From NCBI GenBank assembly GCA_023258655.1, contig JALQWO010000002.1:11822-36770 (forward strand): a stretch of DNA of 24,949 nucleotides, written 5' to 3'. This stretch comes from Bacteroidia bacterium. Its GTDB lineage: Bacteria > Bacteroidota > Bacteroidia > NS11-12g > UBA955. Every line of letters begins with the position of its first letter. Position 1 is the stretch's first letter. Below the pieces are notes generated by a model, which was not told the DNA's origin, ran no database searches, and worked only from the letters and a program-made list of their open reading frames with translations. Shown here piece by piece: positions 17,609 through 24,949 of this stretch. A program made the translations under genes and the position numbers.

Positions 17609-18958
17609 TTATTGAATTCTCCATGAATAATGGGCCGACAAACCCGCAGACCAACCCCTGCTTTGAAGGGCGGCATTTGGGACATACATAGGACTCAACA
17701 TCGATTGGGCGTTCAATCGCAAACCAACGGCATGTGCATAGTTCAATCGCTTTTCAACCCCAACCGCAATCCGCATTCCCATCACCCAAGTTCTGAACTG
17801 ATCGCTTTGCTGGGCTTTCTGCATCAGGGTTTGATAATCCAATGTTTGTGCACCTGCAGACACCCCCAATCGATTCGCAGAGAGCAAAACCTCTGGTGTG
17901 ATACTCAATCCTTTTTTCCATGGGTAATGACCCGTGTAACCCAAGGGTATTGACAACATGGTGTAGGTTGATTGTGATTGGAAATTTACTTGGGGACCCA
18001 ATCCGAGATATCCAAAAATAGGATAGTAACCCAAAGCATCAGATTTCTGTCCCTGTATCACCGTTGCGGGCATACTATCGCGAAAATCAAAGCGTTGCAT
18101 GGTGCGATTTTCGGCGTAAGCCAATCCCAACTTGAAGGAATGTTTCGGCGAAATTTGATACAAAATTGCACCTTGAACGCGTGAAGCACTAAGGGCAAAC
18201 TCCCCCGATTTCATGCGATCAAAATAATTCTTGTGGACGTAATTGGCGTATTCTGTTTTGGCGCGATATACCAATCCGGTTTGGTTGGCATCAGCACCAA
18301 ATTCCAAGCTCCATCGACCAGGCATGAGACCCTTGCGATCAACTCGGCTTAAAGCCACTGCTTGAGGGTTCAACAATGAACCTGCATTTGTCTCGGCTTC
18401 CTCTGTCCAAATAGACTCAATACCCATGGGTTGTTGTTCAATGAACATGGGCGACGACAAATCCACAACCGACGAAAACGTTTGATTCAGCTGGTTTGGA
18501 ACAGTTTGTCCCAAAGAAACAGATCTTACCTCTTCTTTGGGGTCGATATCATTGTAATTGCGAATATCTACAGTCGGTTTTGAGCTCGGAGAAACCCATG
18601 TCTTGGCATTGGAAGTGGAAGTGGGCTCATCTTTTAGACTATTTTGTACTTTTCCGGCTGGAGACTCTGTTTTCACCAACATTTCCTGCTTGCTCAAGGC
18701 AGCGGGCGAATTGGCTTGTTGTTGTTTGTTATGAGAATTCCACTGAACGATTCCAGCACCTACCACTGACAAGAGAACGCCGGCAGCCAACCAATACCAT
18801 ATGAATTTGCTCCGGCGTTCTTTGCGGTCAAGGGCAGAGTCTATCGACTGCCATAGTCCAGCATCGGGATTCGGGGTAAAATCCTCGAATTGCTGGCTCA
18901 ACCAATTGTCGATATGTTTTTTACTGTTTTCCAGTGTCCTTGTTTCTTTGTTGTTCAA
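17609..18958 (-). CDS. Anti-sigma-like transmembrane protein with beta-barrel-like C-terminal domain
   Basis: A protein of 449 residues with three parts. Residues 1-50 are charged and soluble, containing WLSQQFEDFTPNPDAGLWQS, a pattern seen at the N-terminus of Bacteroidota proteins encoded next to ECF sigma factors. Residues 52-72 form a single membrane segment (FIWYWLAAGVLLSVVGAGIV). A Ser/Gln/Pro-rich linker of about 140 residues follows, then residues about 230-449 with alternating strands and a terminal aromatic pattern (WSAGLSAHYSWRIQ) resembling a PorT-like outer-membrane barrel. If so, one chain would reach from cytoplasm to outer membrane. The start is TTG 18958, inside the sigma factor gene (38-base overlap); no in-frame ATG exists before residue 93. 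An anti-sigma role is inferred from context and layout; no zinc-binding HxxxCxxC anti-sigma motif is visible. Confidence 0.75.
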   Translation of the reverse strand: MNNKETRTLENSKKHIDNWLSQQFEDFTPNPDAGLWQSIDSALDRKERRSKFIWYWLAAGVLLSVVGAGIVQWNSHNKQQQANSPAALSKQEMLVKTESPAGKVQNSLKDEPTSTSNAKTWVSPSSKPTVDIRNYNDIDPKEEVRSVSLGQTVPNQLNQTFSSVVDLSSPMFIEQQPMGIESIWTEEAETNAGSLLNPQAVALSRVDRKGLMPGRWSLEFGADANQTGLVYRAKTEYANYVHKNYFDRMKSGEFALSASRVQGAILYQISPKHSFKLGLAYAENRTMQRFDFRDSMPATVIQGQKSDALGYYPIFGYLGLGPQVNFQSQSTYTMLSIPLGYTGHYPWKKGLSITPEVLLSANRLGVSAGAQTLDYQTLMQKAQQSDQFRTWVMGMRIAVGVEKRLNYAHAVGLRLNAQSMLSPMYVPNAALQSRGWSAGLSAHYSWRIQ

Positions 18959-19475
18959 CCAATTCTTTTAACAACACGCGCGCCCTGTGCAAAAGACTTT
19001 TGCTATTGGAGATGGTGGTACCGAGCGATTCTGCAATCTCTTTGTGCGATAATTTGTCGATGGCATATAGGTTTATGACCATGCGATAATTTTCTGGGAG
19101 TGTCATCAAGCAAGCAAAGACAGACTCAATTTCCATGGAATCTGATTCCACTTCAACGTCTTCCGTAGTGTCATCCAAAACTTCAACCACGTCAACCATG
19201 ATGGGTCCACGAGATGATTTACGAAATTTTGAAAGTGCGAGGTTGATAAAAACCCGGCTCATCCATCCTTCCAATTGCGAAGGATCTTTCAGGGTGGTTA
19301 TGCTGTCAAAGACCTTGATGAAGCCGTCTTGTAACAAGTCTTGAGCATCAGCGCGGCTGTTGGAATACCTCAAACAAAATCCGAACATCTTTGCACCGTA
19401 TTTCTCGTAGAGAGCTTTCTGGGCGATTCGGTCTTTGTTGACACATCCGGCTATGATATCATCGTTGTTTAGCAA
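18921..19475 (-). CDS. ECF-type RNA polymerase sigma factor (sigma-70 family)
   Basis: A 184-residue sigma factor of the extracytoplasmic-function group. Region 2 covers residues about 22-90, with the core-binding and -10 recognition segment (YSNSRADAQDLLQDGFIKVF, then W.SRVFINLALSKFRK). A markedly acidic linker follows at 94-118 (DDTTEDVEVESDSMEIES). Region 4 at 119-172 holds the helix-turn-helix LSHKEIAESLGTTISNSKSLLHRAR that reads the -35 element. The start is TTG 19475; an in-frame TAA lies six codons upstream and the next ATG is at residue 30, inside region 2. The gene overlaps the downstream anti-sigma-like gene by 38 bases, which suggests translational coupling and fixed stoichiometry. 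Promoter targets are unknown; autoregulation and control of the T9SS cargo gene at the end of the unit are inferred. Confidence 0.93.
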   Translation of the reverse strand: MLNNDDIIAGCVNKDRIAQKALYEKYGAKMFGFCLRYSNSRADAQDLLQDGFIKVFDSITTLKDPSQLEGWMSRVFINLALSKFRKSSRGPIMVDVVEVLDDTTEDVEVESDSMEIESVFACLMTLPENYRMVINLYAIDKLSHKEIAESLGTTISNSKSLLHRARVLLKELVEQQRNKDTGKQ

Positions 19476-19626
19476 GTAGCTTCGGTATTATGACGCACAA
19501 AAGAGAAATGGTTGCAAAGAAAAATGTAAAAATGTGAGAATTATATGTATAACTCCCGTAGTGACCGCATTTTAGGCCACTTTTGGTTTGTAAATTTGAA
19601 AATCTCGTCAATAAACTTGAACCAAA
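19476..19626. promoter_or_regulatory. Divergent promoter region between sigma factor and E1 genes
   Basis: At 151 bases this is the longest gap in the window and must hold promoters for both directions. On the plus strand TAAATTTG at 19591-19598 matches the Bacteroidota -7 consensus exactly, with a weak -33-like TTTA at 19570-19573, 17 bases upstream; it would give a leader of about 20 bases before GTG 19627. On the minus strand TTTCTTTG near 19520 is a poorer -7 candidate for the sigma unit. A direct repeat AAAATGT occurs twice at about 19522-19537. No clear ribosome-binding purine tract precedes either start, as is usual in this phylum. Confidence 0.45.
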
Positions 19627-21615
19627 GTGAAATTCCATCGTAAAGATCTCAGCGACACTGAATTATTGCAATTGTACCGCGGCATCCTAAAGCCCCGTAT
19701 GATTGAGGAAAAAATGTTGGTGTTGTTGCGCCAAGGAAAAGTGGGCAAATGGTTTAGCGGAATTGGCCAAGAGGCCATCTCTGTGGGTGTCACAATGGCC
19801 TTGGACGCTGATGAATACATCATGCCCCTACACAGAAATCTCGGCGTTTTCACTTCCCGCGGAATCCCTTTTGGCAAACTTTTCGCTCAGTGGCAGGGCA
19901 AAAAATCCGGGTTCAGCAAAGGACGAGAACGAAGCTTCCATTTTGGCACAAATGAATATGCCATCGTGGGAATGATATCCCACTTGGGCGCCATGTTGGG
20001 TGTGGCAAATGGCGTATCCTTGTCCCACCTGCTAAACAACCGTCAAAAAATCTCTGTCGCTTTTTCTGGCGACGGAGGCACTTCTGAAGGAGACTTCCAC
20101 GAAGCCCTCAACGTGGCCGCCGTGTGGCAATTGCCCGTCATTTTCTTAATTGAGAACAACGGTTACGGCCTCAGTACTCCCTCCAACGAGCAATTTCGTT
20201 GCAAGCAATTCATTGACAAAGGCATAGGCTACGGTATCGAAGCAGTTCAGGTGGATGGGAACAACATTTTAGAAGTGTATCACGCCGCGAGTTATTGGGC
20301 AGAAGAGTTGCGGAAGAACCCCCGGCCCATCATATTTGAAGCCATCACGTTCAGGATGCGCGGCCATGAAGAAGCGTCCGGCGTAAAATATGTCCCCCAA
20401 CACCTGTTTGAGGAATGGGGCAAGAAAGACCCCCTCTCCAACTACGAAGAATTTCTACTTGAATCAGGCATTCTCACACAAGAGCTGATCAAACAGTATC
20501 GCCAAGAATTCATGGAAGAAATAGAGCATGGACTTGAAACCACCTTTGCCGAAGAAGAAGTCGTCCCCAACACGCAAGATGAGCTGGCCGATATGTACGC
20601 TCCCTACCATGCACCCCAAGATATTCCCACAGTGCAATCAACGGAATACGTGGACCGAGAACTGCGCTTGGTAGATGCCATCAAAGAGGGCCTCGAACAG
20701 GGCATGGAACGACATCCATCGCTTGTGATTATGGGACAAGACGTGGCCGAATACGGTGGTGTGTTCAAAATCACCGAAGGTTTTGTTGAGAAATTTGGTA
20801 AGGGGCGAGTAAGAAATACCCCCATCACAGAAAGTTCCATTTTGGGTGCGGGATATGGACTCAGCATCGCCAAACACAAAGCGGTTGTGGAAATGCAATT
20901 TTCTGATTTCGTGACTTGCGGATTCAATCAAATTGTAAACAACCTGGCCAAAAGTCATTACCGTTGGGGTCAAGCTGCCGATGTAGTTGTGCGAATGCCC
21001 ACGGGGGCTGGAGTGCAAGCCGGACCTTTTCACAGCCAAAGCACCGAGGCTTGGTTCTACCATACGCCAGGGCTAAAAATATACTATCCCAGCAACCCAG
21101 CAGATGCAAAAGGCTTGTTGTTACGAGCCATAGAAGACCCCAACCCCGTTTTGTTTTTTGAACACAAACTGTTGTATCGCAGTATCTCAGGGCCAGTGGC
21201 AGAATCGCCTTTCATTGTGGAAGAACAGCAAGCAACCGTCCACAACCACGGCGATGATTTTTGTATCATCACTTACGGATGGGGCGTCCACAAAGCATTG
21301 GAATGCATCCAAGAAAATCAATTCAACGGTCGGGTTGTTGATCTGCGCACCCTATTGCCTTGGGACACCGAAACTGTGCTTGAACAAGTGAGAGAGACAG
21401 GCAAAGTGTTGGTGCTCACCGAGGACACAATCACGGGGAGTATTGCCAGCGACATTGCTGCATGGATTTCTGAACATGCCTTTGAACACTTGGATGCTCC
21501 AGTGCAAAGACTCGGAAGCCTTGATACCCCGGTGCCACTGGCAAAATCATTGGAGGACCACTTCCTGCCTTGGCATCGCCTTAAATCGGTTTTGGAAGAT
21601 TTAATCGCTTACTGA
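19627..21615 (+). CDS. 2-oxoacid dehydrogenase E1 component, fused alpha and beta subunits
   Basis: A 662-residue cytoplasmic thiamine-diphosphate enzyme that decarboxylates a 2-oxoacid and acylates the lipoyl group of E2. Residues about 1-330 are E1 alpha: LYRGILKPRMIEEKMLVLLRQGKV, GQEAISVG, and the thiamine-binding motif from GDGGTSEGDFHEAL (148) to ENNGYG (176-180). Residues about 340-662 are E1 beta: RLVDAIKEGLEQ, MGQDVAEYGGVFKIT, RVRNTPITESSILGAGYGLS, GPFHSQSTEAWFYHTPGLKI and a C-terminal transketolase domain. In most bacteria these are separate chains; fusions are common in Bacteroidota. Sequence resembles branched-chain 2-oxoacid or pyruvate E1 enzymes and the substrate is not decided here. 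No E2 or E3 gene is nearby. The start is GTG 19627, three codons after an in-frame TGA; the next ATG falls inside the conserved N-terminus. It overlaps the helicase gene by one base. Confidence 0.93.
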   Translation: MKFHRKDLSDTELLQLYRGILKPRMIEEKMLVLLRQGKVGKWFSGIGQEAISVGVTMALDADEYIMPLHRNLGVFTSRGIPFGKLFAQWQGKKSGFSKGRERSFHFGTNEYAIVGMISHLGAMLGVANGVSLSHLLNNRQKISVAFSGDGGTSEGDFHEALNVAAVWQLPVIFLIENNGYGLSTPSNEQFRCKQFIDKGIGYGIEAVQVDGNNILEVYHAASYWAEELRKNPRPIIFEAITFRMRGHEEASGVKYVPQHLFEEWGKKDPLSNYEEFLLESGILTQELIKQYRQEFMEEIEHGLETTFAEEEVVPNTQDELADMYAPYHAPQDIPTVQSTEYVDRELRLVDAIKEGLEQGMERHPSLVIMGQDVAEYGGVFKITEGFVEKFGKGRVRNTPITESSILGAGYGLSIAKHKAVVEMQFSDFVTCGFNQIVNNLAKSHYRWGQAADVVVRMPTGAGVQAGPFHSQSTEAWFYHTPGLKIYYPSNPADAKGLLLRAIEDPNPVLFFEHKLLYRSISGPVAESPFIVEEQQATVHNHGDDFCIITYGWGVHKALECIQENQFNGRVVDLRTLLPWDTETVLEQVRETGKVLVLTEDTITGSIASDIAAWISEHAFEHLDAPVQRLGSLDTPVPLAKSLEDHFLPWHRLKSVLEDLIAY

Positions 21616-23531
21616 TGGCATCGCCCCAGCTACCCCAAACGAACGATGAGGCCGCGCTGGCCTATGCTTTCGTCAATGACACCCATCAAAACCTGTTTTT
21701 AACGGGGAAGGCGGGCACTGGGAAAACCACGTTTTTGAAAAACCTCTTGGCCAACACCACCAAGAAAACAGTGGTTGTAGCCCCTACGGGTGTTGCGGCC
21801 ATCAACGCTGGCGGCAGTACAATACACAGTATGTTTGGCCTCCCCACGCGCGCCTTCGTGCCAACCAATGAAACGGTTGATCCCAACCTGGCAAACAATG
21901 CCGTGATGATCCGGGAGCACTTTCATTACAACAAAGCCAAACGCGACATTTTTCAATCCTTGGAATTGTTGGTGATTGATGAAATTTCCATGGTGAGGGC
22001 CGATTTGTTTGATGTGATCGACCACGCATTGAGATTTGCGCGAAGCAGCTCCAAACCCTTTGGCGGCGTGCAACTTTTGCTGATTGGCGATTTGATGCAG
22101 CTTCCACCGGTGGTCACGGAAATGGAGCGGGGTCTGATTTACCAACATTACAGCACAGAGTTTTTCTTCTCTGCCAAGTGTTTTTCGTTGCTCGAGATGA
22201 TCACCATCGAACTGAAGACCATTTACCGTCAGAGCGACCGGGGATTCATCAACTTGCTCAATCAAATCCGCGGCAATCAGATGGAAAGTTGGGATTACGA
22301 AAATTTATCGGAGCGCATTCAACCCGATTTCCAACCGCAAGAACCCGGCTGGATAACACTCACCACCCACAACAAACAAGCCGACGCCATCAATGAAAAA
22401 GAACTGGCAAAAATAGAAGCCGCTGAAAAACAATACGTAGCCAAGGTATCGGGAGAATTCTCGGAGGGGAGTTTTCCCACTGAGGGCATTCTCCGACTCA
22501 AAGAAGGGGCCCAAGTGATGTTTGTCAAAAACGACACTTCCTATGAAAAACGCTATTACAATGGCAAAATCGGGACCGTGAAACGCATTGCTGGCGACAC
22601 GCTTTTCATCGATTGCAACGATGGTAAGGCACCCATTGAAATTGAGCGTGAAACTTGGAAGAACCTGCGCTATAAATTCAATGCCACCGATGAATCCGTG
22701 GAGCAAGAGGAAATTGGCAGTTTTGAACAATTCCCTTTGCGACTGGCCTGGGCCATCACCGTGCACAAAAGTCAGGGACTGACCTTTGAAAAAGCCATGA
22801 TCGATGCCGGGAAGAGTTTTGCCCCCGGACAAGTATACGTGGCCCTGAGTCGGTGCACACAACTAGACTCATTGGTACTCTTGACGCCCATTCGCGCACA
22901 AAACATTCTGAGCGATGCACGCATTCTTCATTTTCACGAGAACCAAGCCAAATCCCGCGATTTGCGGGAAATCTTGGAAGAGAAGCGGCAGTTGTTCCAA
23001 AAGCAGCAATTGCTGGAAGTATACAGTGTGCGACAAATCAGCTATGAATTCAACGGCATGATGATCGCCATCTCCAAAGAAAAGAGCAGTAAAATTTCCG
23101 CCAAATACGCCGAACTCTCGCCCATTCGATTGAAATTCCAAGAACTGGAAGCCACCGCACAGAAATTCCAGCGATCAATCGGACAAATATTCAAGGAACA
23201 CGAAACACAATTTGAGGATTTAGACCGATTGCCCAATGCAGAGGAAATAGCCGAAGCACAAGAAGTGCTCACCGCCAGACTTCAAGATCGATGTACCAAA
23301 GCGGGGAACTACTTTGCCGATTATTTGAGTGAGCAAATCATCGAACCCGTTCGAAGGTCGTTCACGGAATTACAGCGAGGCGGCAAGCCCGTTGGCTCGC
23401 AGAAAATTCGCGACCGCGTAGGTGATTTTCAGACCCATTGTTGGTCCTACATCAAAAAACTATACAAAGTAAAATACGGGGAAACACCATTGTACCTGAG
23501 CGAAGACACCCCATACGTTCCCGAAGTGTGA
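21615..23531 (+). CDS. PIF1/RecD-like superfamily 1B DNA helicase
   Basis: A 638-residue ATP-dependent helicase, expected to move 5' to 3' on single-stranded DNA. Motifs: Walker A GKAGTGKTT at 31-39; VVVAPTGVAAINAGGSTIHSMF (motif Ia region); Walker B DEIS at 122-125; LLIGDLMQLPPV (motif III); ELKTIYRQSDRGFI (motif IV); ITLTTHNKQADAIN; and the UvrD_C_2-type end LAWAITVHKSQGLTFEKAMID with VYVALSRCTQLDSLVLL. After about residue 440 comes a helical, charged region of nearly 200 residues with no motif I recognise; related Bacteroidota proteins often carry HRDC or helix-turn-helix modules there, but I cannot confirm one. The ATG shares its A with the TGA stop of the E1 gene (TGATG), indicating coupled translation. 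Roles in replication-fork or G-quadruplex processing are known for PIF1 relatives and only inferred here. Confidence 0.92.
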   Translation: MASPQLPQTNDEAALAYAFVNDTHQNLFLTGKAGTGKTTFLKNLLANTTKKTVVVAPTGVAAINAGGSTIHSMFGLPTRAFVPTNETVDPNLANNAVMIREHFHYNKAKRDIFQSLELLVIDEISMVRADLFDVIDHALRFARSSSKPFGGVQLLLIGDLMQLPPVVTEMERGLIYQHYSTEFFFSAKCFSLLEMITIELKTIYRQSDRGFINLLNQIRGNQMESWDYENLSERIQPDFQPQEPGWITLTTHNKQADAINEKELAKIEAAEKQYVAKVSGEFSEGSFPTEGILRLKEGAQVMFVKNDTSYEKRYYNGKIGTVKRIAGDTLFIDCNDGKAPIEIERETWKNLRYKFNATDESVEQEEIGSFEQFPLRLAWAITVHKSQGLTFEKAMIDAGKSFAPGQVYVALSRCTQLDSLVLLTPIRAQNILSDARILHFHENQAKSRDLREILEEKRQLFQKQQLLEVYSVRQISYEFNGMMIAISKEKSSKISAKYAELSPIRLKFQELEATAQKFQRSIGQIFKEHETQFEDLDRLPNAEEIAEAQEVLTARLQDRCTKAGNYFADYLSEQIIEPVRRSFTELQRGGKPVGSQKIRDRVGDFQTHCWSYIKKLYKVKYGETPLYLSEDTPYVPEV

Positions 23532-23596
23532 TTGTGTAACTTCCTGTAATCCGGGGAATACCCGATGCTATTGACCGCAAGCTGCGTGGCGTTCCG
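23532..23596. other. Convergent intergenic gap between helicase and ychF
   Basis: Sixty-five bases between two converging stop codons. A short CGGGGAATACCCG stem is visible, and TTCCG/CGGAA arms flank the ychF stop, but neither has the stem strength or T tract of a rho-independent terminator. Confidence 0.4.
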
Positions 23597-24694
23597 CTAT
23601 ACGTTGAAACGGAAATGCATGCAATCGCCATCTTTCACTACGTATTCCTTTCCTTCTACGCGCAACTTTCCAACGTCTCTGCAAGCAGCTTCTGAACCGT
23701 ATTGGATGTAATCGTCGTAAGCGATTACCTCTGCTCGGATAAAGCCTTTTTCAAAATCAGAGTGAATTTCACCCGCTGCACCCGGCGCTTTTGTCCCCTC
23801 TGTAATCGTCCATGCACGAACCTCTTTTACACCCACGGTGAAATATGTAATGTAGTTCAGCAATTTGTATGCGGCATGAATCAATTTCTCTACCCCACTT
23901 TGCTCCAATCCCATCTCCTGCAAGAACATTTGTCGGTCCTCGAAACTCTCCAAATCCGCAATTTCTGCTTCAATGGCGGCAGAGATCAATATGATACCCG
24001 CTTTCTCTCCGGCAATGGCTTGTTTCACTTGTTCCACATAGGCGTTTCCTGCGTTCACACTATCCGGATCCACGTTGCAGACATACAATACGGGCTTATC
24101 AGTGAGTAAATTCAAGTCCTTAATCAGCGCCTTTTTCTCGGGTTCTATGTCAAGCGTTCGGGCATTTTTCCCTGTGAGCAAATGTGCTTGATAGGCCTCA
24201 CTCACTTCCAACAATTTGGCCGCGTCTTTGTCGCCTGCCTTGGCTTGCTTTTGAATCTTGGCGATGGTTTTCTCGAGCGATTCAAGGTCCTTCAGTTGCA
24301 ATTCTGTATCGATAATTTCTTTGTCGCGCACCGGATTCACAGAACCGTCTACGTGAATAATGTTGTCGTCATCAAAGCAACGCAACACATGCAAAATGGC
24401 GTTGGTATTGCGGATGTTGCCCAAAAACTGATTACCCAATCCATCGCCCTTGCTGGCTCCTTTTACCAAACCCGCGATATCTACGATTTCGATGGTGGTA
24501 GGTACCAAGTTTTGAGGATTTACCAATGCAGCCAATTTGTTCATGCGAATGTCGGGAACAGTGATTGTGCCTACATTGGGCTCAATGGTACAGAAGGGAA
24601 AGTTGGCAGACTGCGCTTTGGCGCTGGATACTGCATTAAAGAGGGTGGATTTCCCAACATTGGGCAGTCCCACGATACCACATTGCATTGCCAT
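23597..24694 (-). CDS. ychF: Redox-regulated P-loop ATPase YchF (OLA1 family)
   Basis: A 365-residue cytoplasmic protein of the Obg-related YchF/OLA1 family, which binds ATP in preference to GTP, associates with ribosomes and affects oxidative-stress responses. Walker A GLPNVGKST is at residues 9-17. NFPFCTIEPNVGTITVPD is the switch I region and DIAGLVKGASKGDGLGNQFL the G3/switch II region. CNVDPDS replaces the usual NKxD, as expected for the altered base specificity of this family. A helical coiled-coil insert follows the G domain, and the C-terminal TGS domain ends in DGDCMHFRFNV. Length is normal. ATG 24694 gives the MAMQCGIVG start common in the phylum; ATG 24688 is possible. It begins 11 bases after the stop of the upstream phosphohexomutase gene, so the two may share a transcript. 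Confidence 0.97.
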   Translation of the reverse strand: MAMQCGIVGLPNVGKSTLFNAVSSAKAQSANFPFCTIEPNVGTITVPDIRMNKLAALVNPQNLVPTTIEIVDIAGLVKGASKGDGLGNQFLGNIRNTNAILHVLRCFDDDNIIHVDGSVNPVRDKEIIDTELQLKDLESLEKTIAKIQKQAKAGDKDAAKLLEVSEAYQAHLLTGKNARTLDIEPEKKALIKDLNLLTDKPVLYVCNVDPDSVNAGNAYVEQVKQAIAGEKAGIILISAAIEAEIADLESFEDRQMFLQEMGLEQSGVEKLIHAAYKLLNYITYFTVGVKEVRAWTITEGTKAPGAAGEIHSDFEKGFIRAEVIAYDDYIQYGSEAACRDVGKLRVEGKEYVVKDGDCMHFRFNV

Positions 24695-24705
24695 GGTGAT
24701 TGATT

Positions 24706-24949
24706 TTAGTTAAGTAGGTCGCCAATGTCCTGCAAAATCTTGCGGGTGAGATTCTCGGCTGTGTTGATGCTGTCACTCTCAGCATAGATACGTATGATGG
24801 GCTCTGTGTTGCTCTTACGCAGGTGAACCCAGTCTTTGTCAAACTCTATTTTTACGCCATCGACGGTGTTGATGGGCTGTTTTTTGTACTTCTTCTGTAT
24901 TTTTTCCAAAATGCCATCCACGTCTGTGCCTGCTTGCAACTCCGCCTTG
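24706..24949 (-). CDS. glmM: Phosphohexomutase C-terminal end, probably phosphoglucosamine mutase GlmM (5' part outside window)
   Basis: Only the last 80 or so residues are present; the frame runs open into the window edge and the TTG at 24939 is an internal Leu codon, not a start. The segment WVHLRKSNTEPIIRIYAES is the conserved phosphate-binding loop of domain 4 of alpha-D-phosphohexomutases, which holds the sugar phosphate during isomerisation. The preceding NTVDGVKIEFDKD matches the phosphoglucosamine/phosphomannomutase arrangement in Bacteroidota. GlmM converts glucosamine-6-phosphate to glucosamine-1-phosphate for peptidoglycan and lipopolysaccharide precursors. Phosphomannomutase or phosphoglucomutase cannot be excluded because the catalytic serine loop lies outside the window. 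Confidence 0.82.
   Translation of the reverse strand, partial: KAELQAGTDVDGILEKIQKKYKKQPINTVDGVKIEFDKDWVHLRKSNTEPIIRIYAESDSINTAENLTRKILQDIGDLLN

Noticed and set aside
17609..19475. Classical FecAIR-type iron-responsive signalling
   Set aside because: No TonB-dependent transducer with a signalling domain neighbours the sigma factor, and the partner protein lacks the FecR layout.
24706..24939. Small complete gene beginning at 24939
   Set aside because: The first codon is TTG inside a frame that continues to the window edge, and the sequence is the C-terminal domain of a phosphohexomutase.

Overview
The window comes from a member of the phylum Bacteroidota, probably a free-living Flavobacteriales-, Chitinophagales- or Cytophagales-like organism; the order cannot be fixed from sequence alone. 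The evidence is a PorP/SprF-family membrane protein, both classes of type IX secretion (T9SS) C-terminal sorting domain, a DUF3127 protein, an OMP_b-brl_3-type outer-membrane receptor, a Bacteroidota-style TamB, a fused 2-oxoacid dehydrogenase E1 and several TAnnTTTG-like promoter -7 motifs. No rRNA, tRNA, CRISPR array, transposase or integrase was seen. Coding density is very high: the longest gap is 151 bases, so no stretch over 300 bases lacks a gene.

Layout. Positions 1-13213 hold six genes, all on the minus strand. In transcription order they are a 1499-residue TamB-like protein, a MacB/FtsX-type ABC permease, an outer-membrane beta-barrel receptor, a small DUF3127 protein with an SSB-like acidic tip, a giant PKD-repeat adhesin-like protein with a type B T9SS signal, and a PorP/SprF protein cut by the window edge. 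The last two look like a secreted substrate and its dedicated outer-membrane partner. Positions 13192-15137 (plus) hold tsaD (tRNA t6A synthesis) and meaB (GTPase chaperone of methylmalonyl-CoA mutase). The 5' ends of tsaD and tamB overlap head to head and neither has an ATG start.

Positions 15143-19475 (minus) hold a compact three-gene unit: an ECF sigma factor, a protein with an anti-sigma-like N-terminus, one membrane segment and a beta-barrel-like C-terminus, and a secreted beta-propeller-like protein with a type A T9SS signal. This is the most interesting candidate system in the window: a possible envelope-sensing regulator linked to its own T9SS cargo.

Positions 19627-23531 (plus) hold a fused alpha/beta E1 of a 2-oxoacid dehydrogenase and a PIF1-like helicase that overlap by one base. 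Positions 23597-24949 (minus) hold ychF and the 3' end of a phosphohexomutase gene, probably glmM.

Functionally the window mixes housekeeping genes (tsaD, meaB, E1, helicase, ychF, glmM) with envelope biogenesis and T9SS-dependent surface functions. Five of the thirteen genes whose 5' ends are visible have no plausible ATG and appear to use TTG or GTG.
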